Source of the DNA: Aquaticitalea lipolytica
GTDB lineage: Bacteria; Bacteroidota; Bacteroidia; Flavobacteriales; Flavobacteriaceae
Reading direction: 5' to 3'
Length of the DNA: 64,000 nt
Assembly (NCBI RefSeq): GCF_014641635.1
Contig: NZ_BMIC01000001.1
Span: 496,001 to 560,000, forward strand
The notes beneath the pieces are model-generated. The model ran no database searches. It worked only from the letters and a program-made list of their open reading frames with translations, and had not been told where the DNA came from. Shown piece after piece: positions 63,847 to 64,000 of this stretch; the first letter of the stretch is position 1; every line of letters begins with the position of its first letter. Position numbers and translations under genes: made by a program.

Positions 63847-64000
63847 TTTGTTATGTTTATATGTTGGTAAAATTTATCGAAAATAATCTTAAACCACTCT
63901 GTATATATTTCTGGATGTACTGAAATATCTTTTTTTACGTCTTCTAAAGGCATCCATTTCCAATCTTCAACTTCATCTGGATTGATATTAGGAGCATCGT
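63843..64000 (-). CDS. idi: Isopentenyl-diphosphate delta-isomerase, C-terminal fragment
   Basis: Only the last 52 codons are in the window. They read VEDWKWMPLEDVKKDISVHP and then YTEWFKIIFDKFYQH, the C-terminal end of type 1 (Nudix) IDI. The enzyme converts IPP to DMAPP for quinones and carotenoids. Its TGA overlaps the queD ATG by 4 bases. The gene is cut by the right edge of the window. Confidence 0.8.
   Translation of the reverse strand, partial: DAPNINPDEVEDWKWMPLEDVKKDISVHPEIYTEWFKIIFDKFYQHINITK

Overview
The window is AT-rich chromosomal DNA of a member of the Bacteroidota, most likely a marine Flavobacteriaceae. The evidence is a T9SS-sorted subtilase, DUF2911, DUF4369, DUF885 and DUF2795 proteins, a Bacteroidetes-type SecA tail, YwqK/MORN proteins, pyrG next to yidC, TTG starts, and several promoters of the Bacteroidetes form (TTG, about 19 bases, TAnnTTTG). 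Genus (Olleya/Lacinutrix/Winogradskyella-like) is a guess.

Layout. (1) 1-10566, minus strand: the promoter-proximal part of a capsule/exopolysaccharide operon. It reads from a strong promoter at 10589-10617 through a Wza-like lipoprotein, a Wzc-like tyrosine autokinase, an initiating sugar transferase, a TviB/TviC-like UDP-HexNAc dehydrogenase and epimerase pair, Wzm/Wzt ABC exporter subunits, two methyltransferases and a glycosyltransferase cut by the window edge. (2) 10671-18725, plus strand: Uup-type ABC-F ATPase, methyltransferase, LolD/MacB-like ATPase, PduO-type cobalamin adenosyltransferase, DUF2795 protein, SecA. (3) 18726-20423: a repeat-rich insertion with two orphan genes. (4) 20424-32058: M23 peptidase, an ECF sigma/anti-sigma/adhesin-like operon, DUF2911, MeaB GTPase, a sugar epimerase, a GT2/LAB_N/ArnT-like lipid-linked glycosylation operon, PAP2 phosphatase, MATE transporter. 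(5) 32446-43879: PD40 protein, ATP-grasp enzyme, nitronate monooxygenase-like enzyme, T9SS subtilase, MnmA, MORN protein, fasciclin lipoprotein, YidC, CTP synthase. (6) 44130-51584: carboxypeptidase-regulatory-like protein, transglutaminase-like protein, DEAD-box helicase, a second ECF sigma pair, DUF6249-like, DUF885, YIP1 and DoxX proteins. (7) 51585-54585: a second repeat-rich insertion with four orphan genes. (8) 54586-64000: VanX-like dipeptidase, AlkB, hydrolase, DUF819, DUF4369, PBP1A, tRNA-Thr, small conserved protein, ManA, QueD and the 3' end of an idi-like gene.

The most notable content is regions 3 and 7. They behave like integron gene cassettes without an integrase (CALIN-like). 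Each of five orphan units starts with TT plus a unit-specific 7-mer and ends with the reverse complement of the same 9 bases followed by C. The match is 9/9 in four units and 7/9 in one. The bases after the 3' core fold into hairpins with unpaired bases, as integron attC sites do. Both regions are bracketed by the same inverted decamer, TTCGTTTAAC on the left and GTTAAACGAA on the right. Each unit follows a copy of the same 75-140 bp module. Repeat duplications have also copied the secA terminator and the 3' end of the neighbouring dipeptidase gene. No integrase gene is in the window. All functional calls are from reading the sequence; no database search was possible.
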